A stretch of 59,935 bases of DNA from an uncultured Pseudomonadota bacterium (GTDB taxonomy: Bacteria; Pseudomonadota; Alphaproteobacteria; RF32; CAG-239): assembly GCA_902495305.1 (NCBI GenBank), contig CABUWG010000005.1:1-59935 (forward strand). Reading direction: 5' to 3'. Made by a program: the position numbers and the translations under genes. Below are positions 1 through 9,733 of this stretch, piece after piece (position 1 is the stretch's first letter; each line of letters begins with the position of its first letter). The notes beneath the pieces were generated by a model, which saw nothing but the letters and a program-made list of their open reading frames with translations, did no database searches and was not told the origin of the DNA.

Positions 1-693
1 ACCGATACCTGCGGTTACACCTGTTATCGTTGTTGTGATGATAATTGTCCGTCAGGAACGTCTAAAAACTACACGGGTTCTTATGCTTCTACAACCGAAT
101 GCGGTTCCCGCTGCAACAGATGTAAAGACTGCACGTCCGGCAAAACTTACTGGAACGGTTCTTATGTCGGTTCTTCCGAATGCGGCAGCTGCTATTCCTG
201 TTCCGACAGATGTTCTTCCGGTTCCCGTGGCGGTGCAAGCTGTTCTTCCGGCTATGAAGAAGTCCGTGTAGGCTCTACCGAATGCGGAAACAGCTGTTAT
301 GGCTGTGAAAAGCATTATCATTCTTATTCCTGCCCGTCAGGATATCGATCTTCATCTTCCGGATGCTCTTATGGATACACGACCCGTCAAAAATCATGTT
401 CCTGCGGAGCAACTTCCGGAACCTGCTATAAATGCAACTCTAAGCCGGCTCATGATCCTGATGAATGCAAAAGCTATTATTGGGAAAATGCCTCCCGCAC
501 ACCTTGGTGTGGTCCTATCCATGAGAAACCTTCTGATAAAAATAACTACCCTTGGTGCAGTTATAAAAAATACTGTACGACTTACGGAGGTTCCCGTAAA
601 CTGGTCAACGGCAATTATAATGAAATCGTCGGCAGCGGCGGAACAGACGCCTATTGCAACGCCCATATGCCCTCCAGTTGTCCGTCAAAATAA
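1..693 (+). CDS. Cysteine-rich secreted repeat protein, 3' part (5' end outside window)
   Basis: Open in frame 1 from the first base to TAA at 691-693: 230 residues with 29 cysteines. It belongs to the same family as the genes at 5451-6758 and 55343-56566. The first 12 residues (TDTCGYTCYRCC) match the end of their constant region, so the signal peptide and constant half are missing beyond the left edge. The rest carries repeats of the form C..G...Y.GSY..(S/T)ECG..C..C, followed by a unique tail. Function is unknown. Secretion is inferred from the paralogues. Disulfide bonding outside the cytoplasm is likely given the cysteine spacing. Confidence 0.85.
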   Translation, partial: TDTCGYTCYRCCDDNCPSGTSKNYTGSYASTTECGSRCNRCKDCTSGKTYWNGSYVGSSECGSCYSCSDRCSSGSRGGASCSSGYEEVRVGSTECGNSCYGCEKHYHSYSCPSGYRSSSSGCSYGYTTRQKSCSCGATSGTCYKCNSKPAHDPDECKSYYWENASRTPWCGPIHEKPSDKNNYPWCSYKKYCTTYGGSRKLVNGNYNEIVGSGGTDAYCNAHMPSSCPSK

Positions 694-698
694 ACTTA

Positions 699-739
699 AT
701 TAATCAGAAAACACGCAAGTCGTTAAATTTCTGATTAAT
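699..739. repeat. 12-bp perfect inverted repeat after the cysteine-rich gene
   Basis: ATTAATCAGAAA (699-710) is repeated inverted as TTTCTGATTAAT (728-739) around an 17-base loop. It lies just before the bidirectional terminator and may form a second hairpin at the 3' end of the transcript. Confidence 0.6.
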
Positions 740-747
740 ATCACAAT

Positions 748-777
748 AAAAACCCCGTCTTTTCAGGCGGGGTTTTT
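748..777. terminator. Bidirectional rho-independent terminator
   Basis: AAAAACCCCG (748-757) pairs with CGGGGTTTTT (768-777) around a 10-base loop. It ends the cysteine-rich gene on + and can end tig on -. Confidence 0.85.
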
Positions 778-794
778 CTGACAAAATCTAAAAA

Positions 795-2213
795 CTAAGC
801 TGATTTTTTAGTTGTCTTTTTAGCCGGTTTTTCTTCAGCCTTGGCTTCTGCTTTATCAGCAGATTTTTTGGCTGATTTCTTTGCCGGTTTAGCTTCTTCG
901 TCAAACTTATACAGTTCTTCTACAGAAACAATCTTCTCATTAACTTTGGTCTGAGAAATAATATAATCAACGATTTTTTCTTCAAAAACCGGAGCTTTCA
1001 GAGCTTCAACAGCTTCTTTATTTTTCAGATAATAGTCAAATACTGCTTTTTCCTGTCCCGGATATTTGCGGGCTTCCATCATAATGGCATTATTAATGTC
1101 TTCCGGCGCAATATTGATTTTTGCCTCTTTGCCGACTTCGGAAAGCAGCAAACCGAGTTTAACGCGACGAACGGCAATATCTTTGTACTCAGCTTTCAAA
1201 TCATCTTCGGATTTGGATTTTTCTTCTTCATCAAGCTGATTATATTTTTTAGCCTGTTCATACTGCTGACAAATAGAATTGAATTCAGCATCAACCAGAC
1301 CGGCTGGAACGTCAAAACTATATTCCTTGTCCAAAACATCCAGCAGCTGTCTTTTCAACTTCATCTTGGAAGCCTGCTCATAGTCGCCTTTAATGCGGCC
1401 GGCAATAACTTCTTTAACCTTGTCCAGACTTTCTTCACCGAGAGATTTGGCAAATTCGTCATTAATCTCAACTTCTTTCGGCTCACGGATCTCTACGATT
1501 TCCACGGCAAAAACAGCGTCTTTGCCGGCCAGATCTTTGGCATGATATTCTTTCGGGAAAGTAACTTTGACATCAACTTTCTCACCGGCTTTTTTGCCGA
1601 TCAGCTGGTCTTCAAATCCCGGAATAAAAGAACCGGAACCCAGTTCCAGCGGATAGCTTTCGCCTTTTCCACCCTGAAATTCCACGCCGTCAACAGAACC
1701 GACAAAGTTGATAACGGTCGTATCACCCTTTTGGGCTGCTCTGTCATCGCTGATTTTCACAACTTCGCGACGGGCCTGAGCCAGATATTTCAAAGCTTTT
1801 TCAACTTCTTCAGCCGGAACTTCGGCCATAAACTTGTCCAGTTTAATATCAGAAAAACTGCCGACTTTGATTTCCGGCATATTTTCAACCGAAACCTCAA
1901 ATTCCAAATCTTTACCGTCGCCGAAAGCCGTAATTTTAATATCCGGAAGCATTGCCGGACGCAGATTCTGCTCTTTAATCAGATTATCGGTGGATTTCTT
2001 GACCAAATCTTCCAAAACCTCACCGGTAACGGAATCTTTATATTGTTTTTTAACCATGGCAACCGGAGCTTTTCCCGGACGAAAACCGGGGAGTTTGACT
2101 CTTTTGGCAATCTGGTTGATTTTAGCATCGGTTTCTTTCTCAACATCCTGAGCCGGAACAGATACTTTAAATACTTTTTTTAAGCCTTCAGACTTGATTT
2201 CGGTAACATTCAT
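795..2213 (-). CDS. tig: Trigger factor, ribosome-associated chaperone and prolyl isomerase
   Basis: 472 residues. Trigger factor docks at the ribosomal exit tunnel (L23) and shields nascent chains. The N-terminal ribosome-binding domain carries the signature GFRPGKAP near residue 45, a degenerate form of the GFRxGKxP docking loop. A central FKBP-like PPIase domain (about residues 155-240, with GSGSFIPGFEDQLIGKKAGE) and a C-terminal helical chaperone domain follow. The last 30 residues are a Lys/Ala-rich tail beyond the usual family length. The leader has AAGAGA ahead of ATG. No clpP or lon follows; tRNA-Leu lies just upstream in the same orientation. Confidence 0.97.
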   Translation of the reverse strand: MNVTEIKSEGLKKVFKVSVPAQDVEKETDAKINQIAKRVKLPGFRPGKAPVAMVKKQYKDSVTGEVLEDLVKKSTDNLIKEQNLRPAMLPDIKITAFGDGKDLEFEVSVENMPEIKVGSFSDIKLDKFMAEVPAEEVEKALKYLAQARREVVKISDDRAAQKGDTTVINFVGSVDGVEFQGGKGESYPLELGSGSFIPGFEDQLIGKKAGEKVDVKVTFPKEYHAKDLAGKDAVFAVEIVEIREPKEVEINDEFAKSLGEESLDKVKEVIAGRIKGDYEQASKMKLKRQLLDVLDKEYSFDVPAGLVDAEFNSICQQYEQAKKYNQLDEEEKSKSEDDLKAEYKDIAVRRVKLGLLLSEVGKEAKINIAPEDINNAIMMEARKYPGQEKAVFDYYLKNKEAVEALKAPVFEEKIVDYIISQTKVNEKIVSVEELYKFDEEAKPAKKSAKKSADKAEAKAEEKPAKKTTKKSA

Positions 2214-2260
2214 GAAAATTCTCTTAAAAAATTAACGATTATAAAACATTCTCAAAGAAC

Positions 2261-2345
2261 TGGTGCGGACGGAGAGACTCGAACTCTCACGCCTCTCGGC
2301 ACTAGATCCTAAGTCTAGCGTGTCTGCCAATTCCACCACGCCCGC
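2261..2345 (-). tRNA. tRNA-Leu(UAG)
   Basis: Class II tRNA with a long variable arm. The acceptor GCGGGCG (minus strand, from 2345) pairs with CGTCCGC, and CCA is encoded (2261-2263). The anticodon stem CTAGA/TCTAG encloses CTTAGGA, giving anticodon UAG with G37. A TTCGAGT T-loop is present. Confidence 0.95.
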
Positions 2346-2489
2346 TCTTTGATGACACAATTTGCTTGCATACTACAGAAAAAAAAAATTAAATCAAGAC
2401 TAAATTCACAATTCAAACAAAATTATTGTAATATAAGTTAATATTCTGTATGATGGGCGCAAAGAAAGATTTTTATAAGGAGTAATCTT

Positions 2490-3800
2490 GTGTTTGCTTG
2501 GAATATTGCCCGCAGATTTGTTGCTTTAAGCCTGGCCGGAAGCCTTGTTGTTTCCTGCAGTTTCGTCAAAGAACACACCAGTCCGGAAACTTATAACACG
2601 CTCACGTTCAGCGACGGCGGCGCCGAAGAAGCTTCTCGGGCAACGGTCGCTTATTCGCAGGGCGACTTCGCACAAACCGAAAAACACGTCTTAAAAGCTC
2701 TGGCCGAAAATCCGCAGCAGCAACAAGCCCTCCTTGTCGGTGCCCTGATGTCGGAAAAAACCGGACGGCTGAACCGCGCCCGCCAGTATTATGAAGAATT
2801 AATCATCATTAACGGCAATGAAACCACAATCCTCGGCAATGAACAAATGCTGCCGGAAAAAATCTCCGACGTTGCCAAAAAGCGTCTGCGCCTGCTTGAA
2901 GTCAAACAAAGCAACCTTGTCATAGAAGACGACAACGGTTCAAAAGTCTTCAACATCGGCAAACAGGCCGGACAAGCCCGGACCCGTTCGGCAATTGAAG
3001 AAGCGCTGTTCAAGCGCGAACAACAGAAAATCGCCGAACAACAGCCCAGTTCGGAAGCCGAAATCCGCGCCGTACAAATATTGTTTAATGACAATGAACA
3101 AAACATCATCTCCCGATTCCTGATCTTAAAAGAACTGGCTGAAAACGACCTGATTACCAAACAGGAATTTTTACGCGCCCGCATGGCTAACGTCGGCGGC
3201 CTGCTTCCGCTCACCAACAAACCCGGTGCCTTTGGCATAGACCGTTCCGTCCCGTCGCCCGACGTTATTCTGGAACGGATAAAAGTCTTAAAAGACGCTG
3301 TTGAAAGCCGCGCCATCACACCGCAGGAATTTTCTGCCGAACGGGATCTGATTATTGAAGCTTTGCTGCCGCCCAACCCGCGCCAACGCATGCAAAACAA
3401 AATCCCGTCCCGTGATGTCATGGGTGCTGCCAAAGACCTGCGCAAACTGGAAATTTTATATGATCTGAACCTGATTACGGCCAAAGAAAAAGCTGCCGAA
3501 AAAGCCGCTATCGAAAAATATCTCGGCATCAACCGCGCTCCGGCCCAAAAGGCTTCTGCCGCCAAAAAAGTGGTCAAAACCGCTGCCGAACCCTGCAAAC
3601 TGGACGGCAAATCCGCACCTTGCACCTTGACAGATCAAAAATCTGAGGTAAAAGTAACGCCTGAAAAAGAAATGGTAAAAACCGAACTCAAAATTGTTGA
3701 AGAAATCAAAGCCGAACCGCTGCCGGCACCGATTGCGCCGCAACCGGTCAAGGCTGTTGAACCTCAACCTTTGATTCCGGCGGTTTCCAGCCCGTTTTAA
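2490..3800 (+). CDS. TPR-containing lipoprotein of unknown function
   Basis: 436 residues. The GTG start at 2490 is preceded by TAAGGAG (2476-2482). The N-terminus is hydrophobic and ends in VVSC, a usable lipobox, so a membrane-anchored lipoprotein is likely. A TPR-like helical pair follows (about residues 50-105: YSQGDFAQTEKHVLKALAENP, then a second helix pair). Three short helix-turn-helix hairpins of one type recur (ELAENDLITKQEF, DAVESRAITPQEF, LYDLNLITAKEKA), resembling SHOCT-like or tail modules. The end is Pro/Lys-rich. It runs in the same direction as prfC, 27 bases ahead. No specific function is claimed. Confidence 0.8.
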   Translation: MFAWNIARRFVALSLAGSLVVSCSFVKEHTSPETYNTLTFSDGGAEEASRATVAYSQGDFAQTEKHVLKALAENPQQQQALLVGALMSEKTGRLNRARQYYEELIIINGNETTILGNEQMLPEKISDVAKKRLRLLEVKQSNLVIEDDNGSKVFNIGKQAGQARTRSAIEEALFKREQQKIAEQQPSSEAEIRAVQILFNDNEQNIISRFLILKELAENDLITKQEFLRARMANVGGLLPLTNKPGAFGIDRSVPSPDVILERIKVLKDAVESRAITPQEFSAERDLIIEALLPPNPRQRMQNKIPSRDVMGAAKDLRKLEILYDLNLITAKEKAAEKAAIEKYLGINRAPAQKASAAKKVVKTAAEPCKLDGKSAPCTLTDQKSEVKVTPEKEMVKTELKIVEEIKAEPLPAPIAPQPVKAVEPQPLIPAVSSPF

Positions 3801-3827
3801 AAACCCAGAAACAAGAATAATAAAAGA

Positions 3828-5414
3828 ATGGAAAACAGAATCAATCCGCGCAAAACTTTTGCAATAATTTCTCACCCCGATGCGGGTAAAACGACATTAA
3901 CGGAAAAACTGCTGCTTTTCGGCGGCGCCATTCAGCAGGCCGGCGCAGTTAAAGCCCGCGGCGAAAACCGGCGTGCCCGTTCCGACTGGATGAAAGTCGA
4001 ACAGGAACGCGGAATCTCTGTCGCCTCTTCCGTTATGACCTTTGAGTATAAAGACATTACCTTCAACCTGCTTGACACGCCGGGACACGAAGACTTCTCC
4101 GAAGATACTTACCGCGTGTTGACCGCCGTCGATTCGGCAATCATGGTGCTGGACTCCGCCAAAGGTATTGAAACACAGACCAAAAAGCTGTTTGAAGTCT
4201 GCCGCCTGCGCGACGTGCCGATCCTGACCTTTATCAACAAGCTTGACCGTGAAGGACAAGACCCGTTTCTGCTATTGGACGATATTGAAAAAACGCTGGC
4301 TTTGGAAATCACGCCGGCAAGCTGGCCGATCGGCATGGGCAAAGATTTTCTCGGCTGCTATGACTTATTGGCTGACCGCCTGATTTTAATGAACAAAACC
4401 GGTGACAAATCGCAGATTAACGCCACGATTGAAACCTGTGAAGGTCTGGATGATGAAAAGCTTGACCGCCTGCTTCCGGCTCACGCCGTCGCCAAATTGC
4501 GTGAAGACGTGATGATGGTCAAAGAACTTTGTCCGGAATTTAAGTTGGAATCTTATCTGGCCGGCATACAAACACCGGTATTCTTCGGCAGTGCCATCAA
4601 CAATTTCGGCGTCAGAGAAGTCTTGGAAGGCCTGCATAACATCGCACCAACCCCGCGTCCGCAACCGGCCGCCGAAAGAACAATCGAACCAGCCGAAAAC
4701 AAAGTCACCGGCTTTGTCTTCAAAATTCAGGCAAACATGGACCCCAAACACCGTGACCGCATTGCCTTTATGCGCCTTTGTTCCGGCCACTTCAAACGCG
4801 GCATGACCTTAAATCAGGTGCGTACCGGCAAAGGCCTGAAGGTTCCGACACCAGTCATGTTTCTGGCACAGGAAAGAGAACTTGCCGAAGACGCATTTCC
4901 CGGAGACATCATCGGCATCCCCAACCACGGGCAACTCCGCATCGGCGATACGCTGACCGAAGGAGAAAAGCTGCATGTTACCGGTATTCCGAGCTTTGCG
5001 CCGGAACTGTTAAAAAGCATCCGCTCAATTGATCCGCTCAAATCCAAACATCTCGGCAATGCCTTAAAACAAATTGCCGAAGAAGGCGGCGCCAGTGTCT
5101 TCAAACCGATTATCGGCTCGGAATGGATTGTCGGCGTTGTCGGCGCTTTGCAGTTTGAGGTTATGGCTGACCGGATTAAAAACGAGTTCAATATTCCGGT
5201 AATTTTTGAACCGACACAATACTACACCGCCCGCTGGGTAGAATGCAGCGACAAAAGCGAATTGGAGAAATTTAAAAACTCTTCACAAATGAATATTGCC
5301 GAAGATCACGACGGCGAGCTGGTTTTTCTGGCGCGTAATGCCTGGCATCTGGGCAAAGTCAGCGAAGACTTTCCCAAAATTGTCCTCAAAAAAACCAGAG
5401 AACAGGTTATCTAA
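3828..5414 (+). CDS. prfC: Peptide chain release factor 3 (RF3 GTPase)
   Basis: 528 residues, the usual RF3 length. It is a translational GTPase that removes RF1/RF2 from the ribosome after termination. G1 reads HPDAGKTT near residue 18, G3 is DTPGHEDFSEDTYR near residue 85, and G4 is NKLD. The stretch GAVKARG(E)NRRARSDWMKVEQ followed by ERGISV is characteristic of RF3 rather than EF-G or LepA. The start at 3828 has only a weak AAGA upstream; translational coupling with the preceding lipoprotein gene is possible. A strong terminator follows at once. Confidence 0.97.
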   Translation: MENRINPRKTFAIISHPDAGKTTLTEKLLLFGGAIQQAGAVKARGENRRARSDWMKVEQERGISVASSVMTFEYKDITFNLLDTPGHEDFSEDTYRVLTAVDSAIMVLDSAKGIETQTKKLFEVCRLRDVPILTFINKLDREGQDPFLLLDDIEKTLALEITPASWPIGMGKDFLGCYDLLADRLILMNKTGDKSQINATIETCEGLDDEKLDRLLPAHAVAKLREDVMMVKELCPEFKLESYLAGIQTPVFFGSAINNFGVREVLEGLHNIAPTPRPQPAAERTIEPAENKVTGFVFKIQANMDPKHRDRIAFMRLCSGHFKRGMTLNQVRTGKGLKVPTPVMFLAQERELAEDAFPGDIIGIPNHGQLRIGDTLTEGEKLHVTGIPSFAPELLKSIRSIDPLKSKHLGNALKQIAEEGGASVFKPIIGSEWIVGVVGALQFEVMADRIKNEFNIPVIFEPTQYYTARWVECSDKSELEKFKNSSQMNIAEDHDGELVFLARNAWHLGKVSEDFPKIVLKKTREQVI

Positions 5415-5420
5415 AAGAAT

Positions 5421-5450
5421 CCCCGAAGATTATCTCTTCGGGGGTTTTTC
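5421..5450 (+). terminator. Terminator of prfC
   Basis: CCCCGAAGA (5421-5429), five-base loop, TCTTCGGGG (5435-5443), then GTTTTT. It sits between two convergent genes and abuts the stop codon of the minus-strand gene, so it may serve both. Confidence 0.85.
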
Positions 5451-6758
5451 TTAATAAGAACAACTGTGGTTGCCGGAACTGTCGCAAGAACCATTGCTCA
5501 TCTCTCCGGATGGGGGCGTCAACCCAACCATATTACGTTCACATTCCGCCTTTGTTGCAGCCTTAGCACTAAAAATACCATAACCGCCAAGAGAACAAAT
5601 GAACTTATATTCACCGGTTGAAGTATTTTTACAGTAATTATCACACGTATAAACAGGAGCATATCCGTTATTATACAAACTTCCGCAATACTGCTGGTGT
5701 CCGCAATTCCAGCACATCAGACTACGGCAGTTTTTATAAACATATTTCCACGGATTGGCCGGAGGAGGCGGAGCAGATTTACAACTCGTACATTTACCGC
5801 AAGAGTTTGTATATGCACAACCGTAAGAACAAGATTTAGAAGTTACGGAACAATCGGAATTATACTCGCAAGAATAACATCCTGTTCCGCATTCCGTAGA
5901 AGATACGCGTACTTTGTTATAATTTGAAGAGCAGGACACAGACTTTTGTCCGGACCGGCAGTTATCGGAACAATAATAACAAGTTCCGCATTCGGAAGTG
6001 CCGGCATAAGAACCTGAGTAAGAACGGCTTCCTGAGGTACAGTCTTTACAGTAACGGCAGGTCGACCCACATTCGGTTGTAGTAGCGTATGAACCGGAAT
6101 AGTTTTTTGAACCGCGAGAACACTCGTCGGAACAACAACGATAACAGGTGTATCCGCAAGTATCTTTACCGGAAGACCCACGTGAAGCGTCACAAGTTAC
6201 CTTATAATTTGTCGGACAGCCTTTAGATTGGGCATCAGTACAGCATTTACCATAAGAATTATCATAAGGACAACGGTTTGAAGTTGCATACAACCGTCCC
6301 GGAGAACAGGAGTTGACATAACCAGATTCACGACAGGCACGTGGCCTGTCTTCTTTACATTGTTTGTAATAAGGTTTGCCGTTCGGGCATTGTCCGTCAA
6401 CAAAGGACGGCAGAGAACAAGACTGGGTATTATAACCGTTATCGGTACACCATTTGACCGGATCGCATTTGAGGTAATAGTCGTCTTTCTTACATTTACC
6501 GACCTGAGCCTGATACTGGGGACATTTACCGGAAGCATAGTAGGTATAACCTTTTTTCTCGCACCACTCGGTATCTTGGTTAACATTCATGTTGATATCG
6601 CCGTGCATGGTGTCAGAATCCTGACAGTCCGGCAGGAAGCACACACCCCCAAAGGCAGAAGAAGGCGGGAGGAGCACCGAGAAAGCAGCGGCAACAGCAA
6701 AGACTGATACCGCAGAGTTTAGTTTCATGTGTAGCATATTTATGTTAATATTCTTCAT
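5451..6758 (-). CDS. Cysteine-rich secreted repeat protein (full-length paralogue)
   Basis: 435 residues with 50 cysteines. The start at 6758 is chosen because GGGAGGATATCG lies directly ahead and the next 19-residue segment is shared with the fourth copy at 59855; the 13-residue upstream extension has no ribosome site. The signal peptide is long, with a hydrophobic core at about residues 13-36 ending SSAFGG. Residues about 40-200 form the constant half, and residues 115-159 are identical to residues 111-155 of the 55343 paralogue. Then come repeats of the form C..GS..YSGSY..T.ECG..C..C and a divergent tail with a PPPP segment. No catalytic motif was recognised; extracytoplasmic, disulfide-rich and possibly surface-exposed. 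Confidence 0.88.
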   Translation of the reverse strand: MKNININMLHMKLNSAVSVFAVAAAFSVLLPPSSAFGGVCFLPDCQDSDTMHGDINMNVNQDTEWCEKKGYTYYASGKCPQYQAQVGKCKKDDYYLKCDPVKWCTDNGYNTQSCSLPSFVDGQCPNGKPYYKQCKEDRPRACRESGYVNSCSPGRLYATSNRCPYDNSYGKCCTDAQSKGCPTNYKVTCDASRGSSGKDTCGYTCYRCCSDECSRGSKNYSGSYATTTECGSTCRYCKDCTSGSRSYSGSYAGTSECGTCYYCSDNCRSGQKSVSCSSNYNKVRVSSTECGTGCYSCEYNSDCSVTSKSCSYGCAYTNSCGKCTSCKSAPPPPANPWKYVYKNCRSLMCWNCGHQQYCGSLYNNGYAPVYTCDNYCKNTSTGEYKFICSLGGYGIFSAKAATKAECERNMVGLTPPSGEMSNGSCDSSGNHSCSY

Positions 6759-7137
6759 CGATATCCTCCCATATAAAAATTCTTTTCTAAAGCACATACT
6801 TTGTCACACTTCCCGCCAGAGCAACGCGGTCTCTTAAGCTCATTGCCGACAACTGAGCGCCACCGATGTTCGGTCTCCGGCCTCTAAGCCGATGAAAGAA
6901 AGAAGCCGGAGTAATGACCTTCAAAGAGTATCATCAAAAATTATAATATCATAACATGAGTACATTGTCAATAGTGCTTGAGAAGATAAAGATGTATTTC
7001 GTCAAAAGCTAGGGAATTCAGAGTATTTCGAGAACAATTAAATGTATATTTAATTTTTAATATATATTAATTCTAAATAGTCTCAATTAGCTGTATCTAA
7101 TAAAGAATATGATAATGAAAATCATCAGATGAAACTA
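6759..7137. other. Intergenic region holding the leader and promoter of the cysteine-rich gene
   Basis: No gene seen. On the minus strand the transcript of the 5451-6758 gene should begin near 6936, giving a leader of about 180 nt. That leader contains an inverted repeat CTCCGGC (6875-6881) / GCCGGAG (6905-6911), with GTCATT on one side and GGCAATGAG on the other. This is the same layout as the palindromic element in the leader at 59636-59737. The part from 6990 to 7137 is AT-rich without recognisable features. Confidence 0.55.
6943..6971 (-). promoter_or_regulatory. Sigma-70 type promoter for the cysteine-rich gene
   Basis: On the minus strand TTGACA (6966-6971), 17-bp spacer, TATTAT (6943-6948). 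It differs in flanking sequence from the shared promoter of the 55343 and 59855 copies. Confidence 0.6.
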
Positions 7138-9198
7138 TTATTCCTGCTGGCAGTTCCATTTTCTGCACCCGATAAAATCGCGGATTGTACGAACTTGAAT
7201 ATCATCACCGTTAAAATACAACGCTGCACCCAAAGAAGCCGGAACATCAAACTTTTTACCGTCAATCTCCAGTCCTTTGTTTTTAGAATACTTCACTCGG
7301 GAACGATAGATACAGCTCTCTTTGTCACACGCCAAATCGAGCCAGTCAGTATCGCTTGCTTTTCCTTTATAAATTTCCTTGAGTTTTTCATAATCCTCTT
7401 CATCCAACTGATGCGATGCCGTTCTTTCCAGCCAGATTTGCTTATCAAAATAATTCCCGCGGCTCGGCAAAATCACCAGTTCGCCATGTTTGTCTTTTAC
7501 TGCCAGCAAGTCGGCATCGGCATTAATCATCACATCAGGAACTCTGGTTGCAAAAATGCTCAGCACGCCGCAAACAATGCCGATCCAACCCCATTTTCGC
7601 CAGTTTCTTTCCCACAGGCACAACCATAATCCGCCCCCGACAATCAACAGCAATCCCCACAACGGCATTGACAAAACCTGATATCCGGCGCTTGGCCACG
7701 AGGCAACCCAAGCCGTAATCTCATTGACCAGTTCCACGCCCCAGCCGGTAATTTTCAAAGTCCAGACATCAAGTCCGAAAGGCATCAGCAACATAGAAAG
7801 CAGCATAAAGGGCATAATCACCAAACCGATAACCGGTCCGGCCAAAAAATTTCCGGCCGTGGTATAAACGGCAATCCGGTTAAAATGATAGACTGCAAAA
7901 GGCAGCGTCGCCAGACTGGCCACCAAATCTGACACCACAATTCCGGCAATATACACCCAAACCAGCTTTACAATTGCCACGACCCTGCCCTGTTGACAGC
8001 TGCCGTCACCACGCAGAAACCTGTTCAAACGGCCGGCATATTTCTCATAAAACGCAATCAAAGCCACAACCGCGGCAAAAGACATCTGAAAACTTGCCCC
8101 GATAAGTGCCTGCGGAGAAATCACCAAAACCAGCAAGGCTGCCAGTGCAATCGTCCGCATGGAAATTGCCCGCCGGTCACACAAAACGCCGAGCAAAACA
8201 ATAAACGTCATAATAAAAGCCCTCTGCGTCGGGACTTCCGCTCCCGAAATCAACAAATAAAACGCACTGAGGAAAATGGCAAAAACCGCCGAAATCTTTT
8301 TGGCATCATAACGCAAAGCCAGCGGCGGGATCAAAGCCGCAATCAGACGAATGAAAAAGAACATCAGTCCCGCCAGCATACTCATATGCAAACCGGAGAT
8401 TGAAAGAAAATGTGCCAAACCGGCATCACGATAATCATTGGTAATCTTCTGCCGGATTCCGGAACGGTCACCGGCCATAATCGCCGCCGTAATGCCGGCT
8501 TCGTCCCCTGGCAGAACCGCCTTGACATGAGCCACCATTTTTTGCCTGAGCACATTAATCCGGCTGTCAAACCATAAGCCAATTCCTGCTTTTTCATGAC
8601 ACTCCAGAGGCTGAACCGAAGCCATGGCATAACCGTTGCCCTTGATACCGGCATAAAAAGCCTTGCGGTCAAACTGATAACCCCCGACAATCGCCGGCTT
8701 CGGCAAAGGCATAATCTTCGCCACGGTTTCCACACATTGTCCGGCCTTCCATTCCTGCGTCTTGTCCCGCAGAGTAATCTTGACCGGCCCCGCAATTTCC
8801 ACGCCGTCAAAATTTTTAATATGATCCAGCACCAGACGGGGTTTGCCTTTCATATTATGCTCCACCCGCACAATCTGCCCGCGGATATAATTCGTCTGTT
8901 CCGCGGCAATAACCGGTTGCCGTGCCAGATATAAGGTCTTCATCTGAATATTGATAAACCCCAGAACCACCAATGCAATCCCGAGCAAAAACCATAATCG
9001 TCCGGTTTTAAAACGCCAAACCCAAGCCAAAAGCAAAATCAGCTCAAACACCGCCAGCGACCACCATTTTGACGGCTCCTGCGGCAAGACGAAATACAGC
9101 CCGATTCCGAGCGCAAACAAAACCGGCGTCCACAAAAACCAGCGGCTCTGTTCTTCCGCCAGATTTTCAGCCCAGAAATTTTGACGATGTTGCAACAT
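7138..9198 (-). CDS. comEC: ComEC/Rec2-type DNA uptake channel, without metallo-beta-lactamase domain
   Basis: 686 residues. ComEC passes single-stranded DNA through the inner membrane during natural transformation. An N-terminal membrane pair and soluble DUF4131-like domain (about residues 1-210) are followed by the Competence domain with AHFLSISGLHMSML near residue 265 and many membrane helices to about residue 540. The last 120 residues are soluble but lack the HxHxDH metal site of a metallo-beta-lactamase domain, as in many alphaproteobacterial ComEC proteins. GGGA lies ahead of the ATG. No other competence gene is in the window. Confidence 0.92.
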   Translation of the reverse strand: MLQHRQNFWAENLAEEQSRWFLWTPVLFALGIGLYFVLPQEPSKWWSLAVFELILLLAWVWRFKTGRLWFLLGIALVVLGFINIQMKTLYLARQPVIAAEQTNYIRGQIVRVEHNMKGKPRLVLDHIKNFDGVEIAGPVKITLRDKTQEWKAGQCVETVAKIMPLPKPAIVGGYQFDRKAFYAGIKGNGYAMASVQPLECHEKAGIGLWFDSRINVLRQKMVAHVKAVLPGDEAGITAAIMAGDRSGIRQKITNDYRDAGLAHFLSISGLHMSMLAGLMFFFIRLIAALIPPLALRYDAKKISAVFAIFLSAFYLLISGAEVPTQRAFIMTFIVLLGVLCDRRAISMRTIALAALLVLVISPQALIGASFQMSFAAVVALIAFYEKYAGRLNRFLRGDGSCQQGRVVAIVKLVWVYIAGIVVSDLVASLATLPFAVYHFNRIAVYTTAGNFLAGPVIGLVIMPFMLLSMLLMPFGLDVWTLKITGWGVELVNEITAWVASWPSAGYQVLSMPLWGLLLIVGGGLWLCLWERNWRKWGWIGIVCGVLSIFATRVPDVMINADADLLAVKDKHGELVILPSRGNYFDKQIWLERTASHQLDEEDYEKLKEIYKGKASDTDWLDLACDKESCIYRSRVKYSKNKGLEIDGKKFDVPASLGAALYFNGDDIQVRTIRDFIGCRKWNCQQE

Positions 9199-9280
9199 AT
9201 TTTTCCCTTTCGCTTTATTTGTAATATATTAATCTTTTTGTGTCATCATCAAAATAAAAGATATTTAATGAGGAAAAATC

Positions 9281-9685
9281 ATGAAAAAAATAACATTAGC
9301 TCTTTTTTGCGCTTTCATCCTGTTTTCCGCGCCGCTTCATGCCGAAGTCAAAAGCATTGTCGACTGGGACGGCGGAAACAATCCCTACAAACCGGGCAAA
9401 GACACCATTGCCGGTACGGATAATCTGGCAAACCTCAAAACAACCTGTTCCAACAGCTGCCCCAAACCTTACAGCATCACCACCACCTCTTGTCCGGAAG
9501 GGCAGATTCTGGTACATTGTCCGGCACGCGGCTGCGGATACTACAATTTGTGCCGCAATAAAAAAACCAAAGATGAGCCGGCCAACAATGATATTTTAGA
9601 CATCAACAAAAATGAAATCAGCCTGCCGGAACTTCTGGACGAGATTGACACGTATCAATACAATCAGGAACAGGAACAACAATAA
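9281..9685 (+). CDS. Small secreted protein with six clustered cysteines
   Basis: 134 residues; ATG preceded by GAGGAAAAATC. A signal peptide with a hydrophobic core (ALFCAFILFSAPLHA, likely cut after HAEV or HA) is followed by an acidic mature protein with cysteines in a CSNSCP...SCPEG...HCPARGCG...LC pattern. The CPxG motif recalls the large cysteine-rich family in this window, but the proteins are not clearly homologous. It is divergent from comEC and has its own terminator. Unrecognised function; periplasmic or secreted. Confidence 0.8.
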   Translation: MKKITLALFCAFILFSAPLHAEVKSIVDWDGGNNPYKPGKDTIAGTDNLANLKTTCSNSCPKPYSITTTSCPEGQILVHCPARGCGYYNLCRNKKTKDEPANNDILDINKNEISLPELLDEIDTYQYNQEQEQQ

Positions 9686-9688
9686 CGC

Positions 9689-9719
9689 AAAAGGCTGCCA
9701 AAAAATGACAGCCTTTTTT
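9689..9719. terminator. Bidirectional terminator
   Basis: AAAAGGCTG pairs with CAGCCTTTT around 11 bases, with runs of A and T outside. It serves the + gene ending at 9685 and the - gene ending at 9734. Confidence 0.8.
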
Positions 9720-9733
9720 CACAACTCAGATTA